Source of the DNA: Plakobranchus ocellatus
Lineage: Eukaryota > Mollusca > Gastropoda > Plakobranchidae
Assembly: GCA_019648995.1 (NCBI GenBank)
Contig: BLXT01008557.1
Coordinates: 228,032 to 292,031, forward strand
Length of the DNA: 64,000 nucleotides
Direction of reading: 5' to 3'
Every line of letters starts with the position of its first letter. Position 1 is the stretch's first letter. The notes below the pieces were generated by a model. That model was not told the DNA's origin and searched no databases. It saw only the letters and a program-made list of their open reading frames with translations. Below, piece by piece: positions 34,201 to 47,400 of the stretch. The position numbers were made by a program, and so were the translations under genes.

Positions 34201-35355
34201 ATATGTTGGATATGCAATGATATTACAGCCAAAATAAAAATGAGAGCTTTTTTGGTATCAAAAACACACACAAAAAAAGAAAAAAAAGTCTGAACTTTAA
34301 AAGCCATTTTCTCATTTTGTCATAATATGTATGTGTCTTGTGCCTTTAAACAGTGATCAGGCCAGAATTAAGATATTTTAAAAATTTAAAGACCAAATGA
34401 TCAAGACCTTCTCAGCTATAAGATGTGCACATAAGAAATGTACCAATTTTCGCATCCTTCACTCAGACTGACTCACATTTAATTGTTAAAAAAAAGAAAT
34501 GCTGGCTTATTTTGATAGTGAGCCAAGAGCTCATTGGTGGTCTCCAAAGTGAATAAAAGCTTATGTGTTGAGCAATATCTCTTTTTTTAGAAATGAATTG
34601 GTAACTAGCTATGCACATTCATATATGTGACAACTTTTATGGAAAAAGATGTAATTTAGTGTGACATTTAACATTCCCCAAGTTTTTGGAGAATGTCATA
34701 CAATCACATTTTTTTATTTCATGGCAGACCTATCTTTATTTCAAAATGCATAAAACAGGAAGGCCTAATATTGAATATTATCAAATTTTTACCTTTCTTT
34801 TCTCGAAAATATGCTTAAACATTTCCTTTCCAAGTTAAGTGTAGGGAAGGGAAGTGAGAGAGAGCAAAAGAGCAGATGTGTATGTAAAAAATGACCATAA
34901 ATTCAAATAAACCTACCCAGAGTTCACAAAGAAACCAAAATGGCATACAAATATGAGCAGACTTGTCATGAATAAGGAAAAATAAATACTAAAATAGACA
35001 CCAACATTTTCAACAACAAAAGGAAAAAAACCACAAGGAAGGTTATTCAGAACTGCCAACCCCAAATCGCAAGTTATTCATCTCTACACACAGGAATTTA
35101 GAATGTCTCACAGGAATATACCAGTACATGAACGTTGATGATATTCGATTGATCCAAAGGTTAGAAAAAAAAAAGAGATTTATTTTTGCCTCCTACCTAT
35201 CACCAGAACTTTTGACTGGAATTTTAGCCCAACACCCCCCCCCCCGAAAATACAGTTTATGGGCATTAATCTGGATTTTTCTTAGGCAAAATGGAATATT
35301 TGGCACTAATGGCAGGTCTGGAATATTTTTCCTTTACTTTAAACGTTAACCTTAC
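31251..35355. other. Gene-free stretch between convergent genes
   Basis: I found no exon on either strand here. AGATCT-type words are dense at 33917-34110. Short poly-A/T runs are common. If the minus-strand gene continues leftwards, its next exon must lie here or beyond, and I could not see one. Confidence 0.4.
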
Positions 35356-35466
35356 CCTGAGGCTCCTCCACATGGCGCTTACGTAGTCTATGTGGAGTAC
35401 TGGATTCCATTCGCTGGTGTTCTCTTGTAGCTGCAACTCCCAGAGCTTTTTTAGGAGTCAGAGGTC
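35356..35466 (-). CDS. ORC2-like gene, downstream exon found (37 codons)
   Basis: On the minus strand the acceptor is CTATGCCTTTCAG|GACCTC and the donor CAGG|GTAAGG. It is 111 nt, phase 1 to phase 1. With the carried G it reads [18 protein letters not shown] and, after a short gap, [15 protein letters not shown]. It is open throughout with no ATG at its start. Confidence 0.65.
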
Positions 35467-38400
35467 CTGAAAGGCATAGATTCTAGTGGTTTTAAACTAA
35501 GGTTACAATAATAATTTTAGGAGAAGATCATCTTTTTGAACAAGAAAAAAAATGCAAAAGAAATTTTAAAAGTTGCGAATGAAATTTGGGCTATAAAATA
35601 AAGTTAAGCTCATAAGGCATTTAATTTAAAAACCTAAACTACTCTTATTTTTCAACTATTCTATCTGGTCACCTCAAGCCATATTAATTGATTATATATT
35701 CTTTCTTTCTTTTTCTATCTAGCGTCGTTTAAAGAAACATTGGCTGCTTGCACACTACCACTTCGCTCATCTCTCCAGTCCTCTCTCCTTTCTATGGTGA
35801 AAATTTCTGTATTGTTTTTTCCTGTTTAATCCTTAATGTTATCAAAATAGCTTGCTTTTGGTCTTTCTCTGCCTCTTTTGCCCTCAAGTTTTCCCTGTAC
35901 GACATCTTTTATAAGAGAGCACTTACTTCTCCCATATTTACCCTGATTATATGGGACCGCGCATCTAAAGAAGAAGAAAAAGTGCTGAAATGTCGCAAAC
36001 TGGCTGGAGGCCAAATTTTTAAACAAATTTTAATCCATGTCAGATGAAAATGACTGTGATATTTATGATCTTGATTAAGAAAAACGCAAAGTTGCTGAAT
36101 TCTAGTTTGTACGTTCATACAGTCATAGGTTTTAGATCTACTGGTTCGATCCATCCCATTATTATCGCAATAGTCCCATGTACTTTGTGGGCAGGATGTG
36201 GATTTCTTTGTCCATAACATTAACAATATGATGTCAAACTTATGGTCCTGTCAGGCCAAATAAGAAAGGCATTCTTAGATGCAGATCTGTGGTTTCTGCA
36301 TTCCTATTATAAGATTGTTGCAAGCATAAATTCACACTCAAAATCTGAGGCGCGGTCACTCTTTTCAAATTGCAAGTGAGTGCTATATATGCACATCCCT
36401 TGAACTGACTATAAGCATCAGTGGGATAAAGCCGGGTTCATATGGTCTCAATCTCCAACAGTAATTAACAAGAAATTCTTATTGGCCGGCATGCTGGCCA
36501 CAGTTGTCAAACTTGTACGATATTGAAACAGAAATTGAGAAGTTTAGTCACTTGTTTATAAGCAAGTGGCGGGCATCTGAAAATGGCAAAACCTGCAAAC
36601 ATCCCCTAACTGTTGACAAATTCTGTGCTGATGATAATATAGGTGCAGATGATGATTATCGGCAAGATGCATGGATAATTCTAAGGAGAATTGTTAAAAC
36701 AAACTCTCGAGCAATATAATAGTACTGGCACCTGGAGATTGAAATCTATAAAACATAGGGATCCATAAGACATCAACTCATCTTGAAGAATCATTTTCAG
36801 AAAGATTTGGGCTTAAGTTCTAATAGATTTACTTCCAAACCCTAGCCCCTGACTTCTTAAAATTGTTTCGAAATATTATTACAAAATGGGTAAAACAAAC
36901 CAACATTTATGCTCATGGCAGGCTTCATTTGACTTTTTATCTACCAAACATTCTCAACATAAGGACTAGAAATGTTTGATTGATTGATTTTTGGGTTTCT
37001 CAGTTCAACATAAACCAGTGATCTCAAGATCTCTGTTCATTTATTCTCTCTTACAGGCCACTATCAGATGCTGAAGCAAAAATAAAACAAAGGTAAAAAA
37101 TCCGTAAAAAATTTAATAGAGTATATGGAGAAAAATTTTTAAACGAATCTGTACAAAGTCTCCTATATTTCTATAAACACCCAGTTTCCTTTAAAAAATC
37201 CACTATGCAAGAGGCATTGACCTCTTGGAAAAGTCTGTACATATCAGTTTCACTGAAGTATTTACTCCTGGTGACTTGAAAGTCTGTGCATTCAACTAAA
37301 ATGTGCCGGACAGTGTAAAGGCTGTCGCAGGCATAACAAAAAGGTTGTTCATTTATTAAAAGGTAGCTCTGGGTGAGCCATGTGTGGCTCACCTGAAGCC
37401 TACACATTACCGTCTCCCATTTTCTGCCTCCTCCTTTATCTCTTTTGTGGAGGTCTTCTCTCAAGTTCAGGAGTACTTCGTGGGGCTTGTTTGCTCCCTC
37501 AGCATCCCAACTTTCTTGCCAGACGACGGAGTGGATGAAAGTGTTTATTTTAGGCTCTAGATCGGGCCAGCAAATGAGTTTTCCCGAGTATGATGCTTTA
37601 TCTAGAGCCGCTTTTGCAAGTTTGTCCACATTCTCATTCCCCTGGATGCCTATGTGAGCAGGAATTCAGACAAAAGAGATGTGAACATAGGGTGAAAATT
37701 TTCGGATTAAGTTGTACAGGCGCCTGATATCTTTAACTTTGAAATTTTTGCTTTGGATAACCTGTAAGGCTGACAGGCTATCGATGTAGATAACAAAGTT
37801 TTTGTAGTATTTAGTGAGTTTTTAATTTCTGTGAGCGTGAGGGCTATTCCTTCAAGCTCAGCACTGAAGACAGGTGCCCCATCTCTCAGGCGAGTTGCCT
37901 TCGTTCGAGTGGTCTGGGTGTTCCAGAAAATAGGCTTAGGCTGCAGCTGCAACCTTTTCTTCCAGTTTAGAGCCATCAGTAAAAACAGCATAATGGTTTG
38001 AAAATTTTTCTTTAATTCTATAAAATTCTTTTTGATAAACAACTTCACCGGTATCTTCTTTTCTTTGTTTCGTTAGAGAAATATCAACGTTAACCTTGTG
38101 CTCCTCCCATGGTGGGGAGCACTGGACATGTAAGTTATCAATAGTATTTAGGTTGATTTTAGCATTCTTAATATGCTCAAAAGCACTGGCGACAAGATTG
38201 GGTTCTGACTTTGAATCAGCAGAAATGTCAGACAACGCAGCTTCAAATACAACGCCGTGGCACAGATTACAACGTAATGATTTTAATTTTAATACATAGT
38301 TGAAAGGTAGCTTGATACGCCGAAGCTCGAGAGAAGGCTCCCCAGCCCCGGCATACAAGCTTTTAATAGATGACGTTCTGAAGGCCCCCAGGGTCCAGGG

Positions 38401-41400
38401 CCCTCAGAACGTGCTTTTTGTGGAACCATAGACAACAGTGCCGTAGTCCAACTTGGACCGGACTAGGGTTCGGTAAAGCTTAAGAAGGGTGGCTCTATCC
38501 GCACCCCAGTCTGAATTGCCCACGACGTGCAATAAATTTAATGCTTTTAAGCATTTTTTCTTAGTTAACAAGGTTAATATAACTCATTTTTGAGTCGAAG
38601 ACGACTCCTAAAAATTTAGCCTCACCCTTCACTGGGATCGGCTGGCCGTCCAGATGAAGGGCGAGCTTAGTGTAAATTCTTTGTGGAAATAGACACAAGT
38701 GGTTTTCGAAACCGAAAACCTGAAACCTTTTTCGGAGACCCATTTTTCAACATCATTTATACATAGCTGGATGGTGCGCCCAAGATGCTGCGGCATAAAA
38801 TCGTCTACGAATAAAGATGCATTTACATTTTCAGTTACAGAGTTAATTATATATAATTTATTTTCAAGTTAAATAGCATAGGTGATAGAAAACTGCCTTG
38901 AGGAACACCGTTGTCCTGGTGATAAGAAGAAGAAAACGCTTTAATTTTTCAATGGCGGTCTTTAAGAAAATTTGAAATAAAAATGGGTAATCTGCCCCTA
39001 AAATCGAGGTTGAAAAGATCTTTTAAAATTCTGTACCTCCGTGTAGTATCATAGGCTTTTTCTAGACACAACACCGTACATCATGACTTTGAATTACTTT
39101 TCAGACTCAGTCTAAAAAACCTCTTGATTGCTTCAAGCTTCCTGGTCGCTCGACTTTAGCTCAACCAAGAGGTCACCACTATTAAGTTTGGTTACCTTGA
39201 TGGTCTCGTTACCCAGGATTGACTTCAACTCCCTATGGATCTTAAAAGGTGATCCGTCTGCAACCTTCACAGATCCTCTCATGTTGCTAATATAAATTTA
39301 TTAAATGGTGACCAGCTTGCAAAGGAAGGTACACTCATCGGTGTGGGAAGGTCCTCTGCCTTCCTCTTGCTGGCAACAGAGACAGCACCACAAGCTGCCT
39401 CTGTGCAAGGCTTCATCGCCTCATTGGGACATGGGGAGGGGTCAGGGTTTTTTTTTTATTAAAGTTTTTAAAAGTTGGCTCCAGGGCTCCCCGCCTTCCA
39501 CGGAGCACGTAGAGCGGAATTCCAGAGCTGTGCCAAGGCTCCTAGAGCTTTATTCCCAGCAGAGGGTGTGGGACCTCTACTGTGATTGACACAAGCCCTA
39601 TTTGAAAAAAAAAAAACTGACAGCTGATTAGGCAGCGTGGGTCAGCACTGCCCTCCGATTTTAGTAGAAGGAAATGGCCAAGGCACAGTGTCACATTTTG
39701 CCCAGTATCTTGCAACTCAGTTGTGAGCTGCGAGCCGGGCTCATAAAAAGGTCCAGAGGACTTAGGAGTAAAGCTTAATTACAGCAGGTCACACCTGCTG
39801 CCGTCACTCGAGCACCTGCAATGGAATCCCAGTGCATTGTTCATGAAGGCCTGTGTTAGCGGCGAAACTAACAATAAAACTGAAAATCTGCTTTCTTTAC
39901 ATCAATTTATTGCTATAACTACTCAGAGTACAAACATGGTTCTTCCACTCATTTTTATCTTATGAATTTGATATATACGACGGAATATAATTGGTGTATC
40001 GGTAAATAATTGTGCAAGTCTCATTTACAAATTAAAGTAATCTATAAATAATTATGATTTTGCACTTTAAATTCATACAGTTCTTATTTAAATGTTTTTT
40101 TCAAAAAATCGACCTTTGCAATGTTAAAAAAGGTTTTTCTGTTTGAATGTATAGATATTAGTGTTTTATTAGAAGCAAGTTTCATCGCGTTAAGAAAAAG
40201 TTAACTGTGTGAAATTGCTGTTTATATTTTACTTCTTTTGCTTGATTTAGGATAACTCAATATGGAGCATTCCTTTGAGAGCCACACTCATGGTATGCAA
40301 GGACTATGTCGAATTTTTAATAATATTTGTATTACCAAAAAAAAAAAAAAAAAACCTCAAAAAAGACAAACAAACAAACAAACAAAAATACCCCCAACAT
40401 ACTGCACAAATGTGCTTAACTGTCTGGAGACATGTTACAGACTTACGGACTAAATGTTAATGAAGACAATGAGGATACATATTCAAAGTTTATGTGTATA
40501 AGGTGTTTTGCTTTGATTAACTCTATAAGAAGAATGCGCAGCGTGACTACCACATACAGAGCAAAACAACTATTTCTTAAAACAAGGATATGTGGTGCGC
40601 TTACAAACAAACAATTCGAGAACTTGTATATTATGCAGCCATCTTAACAGCTTAATGTATGGTTGTGTGGAAAGGAACGCAACTATGCCTAGGCCTACAC
40701 CTTCACACTCAGCAAGTGAGACAGGCCTCACCACAGAAATAAGCATCCCACATTTTGATAACGAAGACAATTCCTCTCAAGATTAAAAAAAAAAAAACCT
40801 GCAGTTTTGCAATCACACATAGCCTACTTTAGAAACAGCTTAAAACTCACGGCACAAACACATGCAACACAGACTTAAGGAACACTGACTCATCTCACTT
40901 TGATAGGACAAACACAACATACACAGCTTTACATCACACTGACAATGCCGCAGATACAAATTTTAGTACAAACATCACATGCACAGCAAATCAAGTTCAT
41001 GATTCCATTTGTAACCCACTCCTCTCCCCTGATGGCACAATCAACATCTATTAACACAGATACACGACAGTTCAACATGTCCAATGATAAAAATGATACA
41101 ACATTCAGTCAATCACTAGGTCTTTCCAAGAACACACCTCTAGCCGCACACGAGAAATGCTTTGTCACACGTTTAATTAGAAGAAAACTGAATTCTGACC
41201 CCAAAAAACAGAGCATCTTTTGCAAGACACTAGGACAGCCAAAATCACTTCAGGGAGTTATAAAACCTAGAAAAGACACAGAAATTGTCAAAACACCAAC
41301 AAAAGAAAAAGAGCTAAAATTTTACAGAATATTGGGACCTTCACATAATTCGGTAGACATACAACTTGAAAAGAACTAAAAACAATACCAAAGCAACTAT

Positions 41401-44400
41401 CAATTTTAATTTTTGACTTTGTGCAAGGGCAGGCTGATAATTAAGTTCCGTTTGCTAATAACTCAGTCGATTTTCTTCACATCGACCTAAAATTTCATAC
41501 ATATACTCTCGAACCATTTTTCTAGGCTTAACTAGAACAACAAGTTTGTGTGACGTCATTTGTACTCATAATGCAGTGATGCGCAACACGTGATGGGGTA
41601 GCCATGTTTATGAGACAATGGCAACGTTCGATGACCTTCTCGTCAAACAGCGCTGTTATTGAGTTTTTGGCAGCTGAGGGATGTTCTGCTGCAAATATTC
41701 ATGCAAGAATGAAGACAGTTTATGGTGAAATGTGCATTTCAGACTGTGCAGTTCGCAAATGGTTGAGAATTTTTAAAGGGGAAGACCCCAGAGAGACAAT
41801 TCTGCGTGATCGAAAGCGTTCGGGTAGGCCCCTTTCTGCATCTGTCACGGCTCATCGAGAGAAAGTTGACCGCATGATTAGAGCAAATCGAAGGGTCAAA
41901 CAAAAGGAAATTGCAAATGCAGTAGGCATTTCGAAAGAACCAGTGCACCATATCGTCACAACTGTACTGGGTTACCGAAAAGTCTCTGCCCGTTGGGTCC
42001 CAAGACAGCTCACTGTAGAGATGAAAGCGCAGAGAAAGGACATGTGTACTCAACTCCTAGAGCGTTACAATACAGAAAGAGAAGCATTTCTGCAACGCAT
42101 TCTGACTGGAGACAAATCCTGGGTCTACCACTACGATCCAGAATGAAAAGCCCAAACGATGGAGTATAGGCACAAAACTTCTCCAAGTCCAAGGAAGTTC
42201 AAGGTTGTTGCCTCTGCAAGAAAGGTCTTGTTCACTATTTTCTGGGACATGGAGGGAGTGGTCCACAAGGAATTTCTGGAGCAAGGGCAAACTGTGAACT
42301 CTGAGCGATATATTTCAACACTCCGAGCTCTCAAACTCAGACTCAGGCGTGTTCGGCGTGATAAGGACTCAATCCTGCAACATGACAATGCGCGCCCACA
42401 CACCAGTCGCCAAACTCAGGACGCCTTAAGACAGCTGGAACTTACGACCCTACCGCACTTTGTATACCGCCCCGATCTTGCCCCCTCTGACTATTATTTG
42501 TTTCCCAACTCAAGAAGTACATGAAGGGCCATCACTATGACAATGATGAGGAAGTTATCGCAGATGTTCGCAAGTGGTGCCGTGGACAGTCGTCTGAATT
42601 CTTCGCTGACGGTGTGCGCCAACTAGTGAAACGTTGGAGGCTGTGTGTTGACCGCGACGGTGACTACGTCGAAAAATAAAGTGCTATGTATGTAGCTGAG
42701 ATATTAAGCTTTCGTTTGACGTATTGTTTATCTATATGGCAAAGGTCAAAAGGTGCTCCTGTATTGGTGGGTATTTTATAACTGCAATAAGTTACCTTCT
42801 TTAAGTTGCTATTTAAATAAAAAAAAATATGAAATTAAACCATTTATTTCTAAAACAGTGAATCGTTTTTTAATTGGGGATAGGTCTAAATTTACATGTT
42901 TTTTCCTTTACTTTGAGGGCACATTGAGATAGTCAAACACCTTAAATAAAATAAAATTTGCATAGTTGCTGATGTTTCCATAAAGTTAAGAGGTCAATCT
43001 TTCTTTTTATATTTGGTGAAAAGTTTTTTCAAAGCCAATGAAGAATTAGAAGTCATTTAAAATATAGTGTCTGTCGTGATGCATGGTGTCACACTCAATG
43101 AAGGTAGATCTAGTCAAACAAGGACCATAGTTGTAACACATTCAAACACTTTTCGGGTAATTTAAGGACTAGGCACCCAATGCTACTCTGAGAACAAGTA
43201 TGAAAAGAATAAACATAATGATAATCGAACTGAGCTTGTCTAAATTTTTGTTGTCACAAAATCACGACAGACACCAGCTCTTCTAAACAGGAAACTGCTT
43301 TGCTTCACAAAGAACAGATTCATGTTTTCATAAAACCAAAGATCTCCTTTTAGAATCAGCACATCCGGTTTCACTCTAACAAGGAATGGAATTGTGTACA
43401 GGCAAGGTCAAGTTTGGCGTCACACATTATTTCTAGTGTCACAAAAGACATTTTAATTTTAAGATGTTACAACAGACACCGAAATTAATTAAGATATTTG
43501 CTTATCATGGTCGTTTTTACATTTTTTAGGTGTATTAATTGCTTTGTTTATCCATTGCACATCGTTGACAGCATAGATCTAAAGCAAACTTGGTGTGAGA
43601 AAGATAAAACTGTTGTTTTATCTTACGTGATGCCAAAACTGATGGTAATCACGCATCACGACAGACTTTATAAAAGCAATTATTTTTAAAAAATTGTCGG
43701 CATTGCCTTTAAAAACACTCTTGAGGTACATATTTCACTAGCTATATCTTGTCAACTTGATCTAGATTTTATAAACACTAGACTTAACACCAAAGAAAGT
43801 AACCACGTGTATGTTGTGACATCATGGGAGTGTGATGACAGGGGCTGGCATTCCCTAAGTCCATGTAACAACATACACTATTTTGAATGGAAGGATAGTC
43901 TGTAGTCTTCTTTCAAATTTAAACTGCTAATTTGAGCTTCTAAAAACAAGTTTATTCTTTTTTATGCTGTTTTTGGCACTTTTTAAACAAACGAAATAGA
44001 AAAAAAAACCCATAAGTTTTTCTCTCTTGACAATAACTTCATTTCTTGCAAGATGTGTTTTTGACAATTTTAAAGTTTAATACTGTTACATAATTTATTA
44101 AATTACAAGTTAGATAAGTCTTTTGAAGTATTTGGCCTGAATTTTTTTCTATTTACGTAAAATATTTTGTCTCCAGCTAATTGCATGTGTCACACAAACA
44201 GTGTCACGACAGACACTTGTTTCCACGCAATTCTTTAAAAAAAGTGTGCCCCTATTCATTTCCTTTTGTTTTAATCTTCTTCTACCTGTAATTTGTTCAA
44301 AAATACACAACTTTAATGAAATCTATTGATCTGCTTTGGTGAATAAAAAGATTTGTGTGCTGGAAATGTCTGTTGTGACATGTGATGCCAAATGGATCCC

Positions 44401-47400
44401 GGTATCTGACCCAAGTAAGCTTCTTTCTTGACAGTTCAAGGTTATTTGAGCTTTACTTAAGTTACCAAAGGTTAAAAAACAACTGTTGTAAAGTTTAAGC
44501 TCGTGTACTTGTGATCATGGGCTCGTTCTTGGCGTCACATGTCACAACAGACATTTCAGAGGTATGTTTCGAATGACACCCACTGACACAGAATAAGGGC
44601 TCAGACTATCTTTCAAGAAGCTTTTTTGGAAAATATAAATATTTGAGATGTTTTTCCTATATTTTTAGCAAATTTAAGGTACTTTTTAATATTTTGAAAA
44701 TTTTGAGCATCTTTTGAACTCTTGCCATATATATGCTGTAAAAAATTAAAAAGTTGATTAAACGGAACTTAATTATCAGCCTGCCCTCGTAAAATATGTC
44801 GGCCAGTGTATATTATTACTTATAACTTCCATGATTTTCTTCTACAGTAAAAAACTAACTACTTCAACTATTAATTTCATTCTTGCTTGAACAATCCAAC
44901 TGTCTTATCTGTTTCATCTTAGCTTCGAATCAGTACAAAATATTTTTCATAGTTTTGTGATGAAAAGAAAATAACATGAAACCCGAAAAGACACTCAAGC
45001 TAACAGTCGAACATTCTACCTACGCTAAGGTCGGGCTGACCTTATGCTGACCTCGGTCAGACGGTGTCGGCCTTAGAAACCTAAAATGCTAGCTATAGGC
45101 ACATTGTGAAGGAGGCATATTGGTGAGTGACAGCCACTATTACTGGGCCGTCACAAACAAGGCGCCCATACTGTGGGGATCCTCTTCATTATATTTCTAG
45201 TACTGGAGGGCTAAGGTGGATAAGTAATAGATAGTAGGAGGAGAAGCAGACAGGAAGATAGCACAGGAAAGGAAGTGAGGAGAGAAGACAAAGCAAGGTG
45301 GAGAGAAAGTGATGTCACCCATGTACTGACCAGAGGCAGTTCATGGGCGACAATGTTTTAGTCGCCTCTTATGACTCTCACAGTAGGGTGGGTCAATTCT
45401 ATCCCAGACTCCACATGGGAAGAGAAAGAAGTTGAGGACAGCAGAATGAGAAGGAGATGGGACGATAGCACAGGAAAGGAAGTGGGGATAGAAGACAAAG
45501 CAAGGTGAGAAAAAGTGATGTCGCCCACGTACCAACATGAGAGCAGTTCATTGGGGACAGCCACTGAACTATAAATAGATGGAAGGAACAGGCTGCCACA
45601 GGACTTGTTCTAGCAATATGGCAGCTGTTCTGGCTTTTGGAGCGGACAGTTATCACCTGCTAAGTAGAGCTTGCGTGCAGCGGGCACTTTCACGAAGAGG
45701 ACATTCAAATATAATCTTTGACGTTCAAAAATAATCTTTATAATGATGATCCNNNNNNNNNNNNNNNNNNNNNAAATGTAAGAAAAGTGTAAGAAAAGGG
45801 CAGGGGATAAAAAAAGTCCCCCCAAAAAACGTGGAAGATTATATCTGAAGAGCCCCTATTGATTTGTTTCAAGAGATTCGTTTCTCTGGAATGCGGCTAG
45901 AAAGCTAAAAACGTAAGGTGAGTGAAATATTGTTTTGTTTTTGTACTTTTGGTTGATAAATGTGTATCTGGTATATAATTACTTAAAGCTGTCTTTAAGA
46001 GGGCTGTCGCTTATGTCTCGTAGTGCAGGGTCACACAGGTCGGTATGCAATGCGCCTACAAGTATCAAGGCAGGGGAAACTGATATTTTTAGTGGGCATC
46101 TGCTGGTGATCTTAGATACGTTATGATAGGATGCCTGAGGACCGCCTTTCTTGTCGCAAGACAATGTAACGATGAGCTCTTCAAGCACCAAGGAACAATT
46201 TTCTTTTCAACTACGAATGTTAATCTATGAAAGAAAATTCTCTCTCTCTCTCTCAAACACGACTGCATTTGTATGTTAATAATGTGTTAGCGAGTGCACT
46301 TTTGCTGTACAAATTATTATACTGCAATTATCTATGTGTTGAATATTCTGTTATGTTATATGATTGAAATTTACATTTTTTTTAAATTTATCCATAAGTT
46401 TTGCTTATGTATTGCTTGTTCGTAGTCATTTTTGCTCTCTCCATCTTTGTATCTGATTTTTGTTCTCTCTCTCTCTCTTTCTCCCTCTTTCTATTCCCCG
46501 CTCTCTCTTTCTCTCCCTCACTCTGTTTCTTTTTCCCGCTCTCTCTCTCTCAAAAAGACTGTATTTGTGTGCTAATATGTGTTAGCGAGTGTACTTTTGC
46601 CTGTACAAATTATTATATTGCAATTACCTATGTGTTGAATATTCTGTCAAAATATGATTGAAATTTACAATCTTTATATTTTTATCACTTTTTGCATCTC
46701 CTTAGTCATTTTTGCTCTTCCCCTCTTTGTAATTGTATCTGGTTTTTATTTTCTCTCTCTCTCTCTCTTTCTCGCTCCGCTCCTTCTCCCCCCCGCCCGC
46801 CCGCCCTCCTCTAAATTATTTTATAAGAATACCCTTTCTTGTATAATTTCCTACTTTGCATGATTTATTTTATTTTACATATTACTTAATAAATTTTTCT
46901 GTACCCCAAAAAAGTGTATAAAATACAGTGTTCAACTGATAAAATTGATTTGCTTCATATTGAAAAATAGAAAATTAGACCTTATGAGTTGACATGCAAG
47001 TTTGTGCATTAATTGAATTATATATCATTAACGGCTAACAAAAAGGGACTTGTGCCTATTCTCTAACTTTATAAAATAAACATCAATCAAGCAATCTCTC
47101 TCTCTCTCTGTGCCTGATTTACATTTCAATATTATTGTTTTTCGTGTAGTCTCACTGTGCGTGGTAAATTTTACTTGGTGTTGAAATGTGCCGGCGGTGA
47201 GGGAATGATAAGTTGCGATGTGTACTGCCTGTTTTATCGGTAGCTCAGTGTCAAGAATTTTTACCCAGCTCAACCATCCAACACCCATCCCCCTCCTTTA
47301 TCGTTTTTTTCTTCCCAGCCTTTTTCTGACGGCTCTACAACTTGCCTACTTTGTAAGTTTCAGTTGAATATTTGAGTTCTTTGAGAGCTCGGGTCTGTTT

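Larger units (their letters stand above)
41424..44789 (+). mobile_element. Composite mariner element, 3.37 kb, with TIRs
   Basis: The left TIR starts CAAGGGCAGGCTGATAATTA and the right is its inverse, ending TGCCCTCG. They match over about 28 of 30 bp and continue to AAGTTCCGTTT. The flank is TA on the right and TG on the left, fitting a TA target duplication with one transition. A broken transposase lies at 41618-42679. The remaining ~2.1 kb to the right TIR is not transposase. Typical mariners are about 1.3 kb, so this one carries extra DNA, either captured or a nested insertion. It lies in the large intron of the minus-strand gene. Confidence 0.88.

Noticed and set aside
42131-42403. Minus-strand ORFs over the mariner transposase
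   Set aside because: They are antisense shadows of the transposase catalytic domain.
46232-46800. CRISPR-like or satellite array
   Set aside because: There are only two 305-bp units with CT spacers, so this is a plain tandem duplication in animal DNA.
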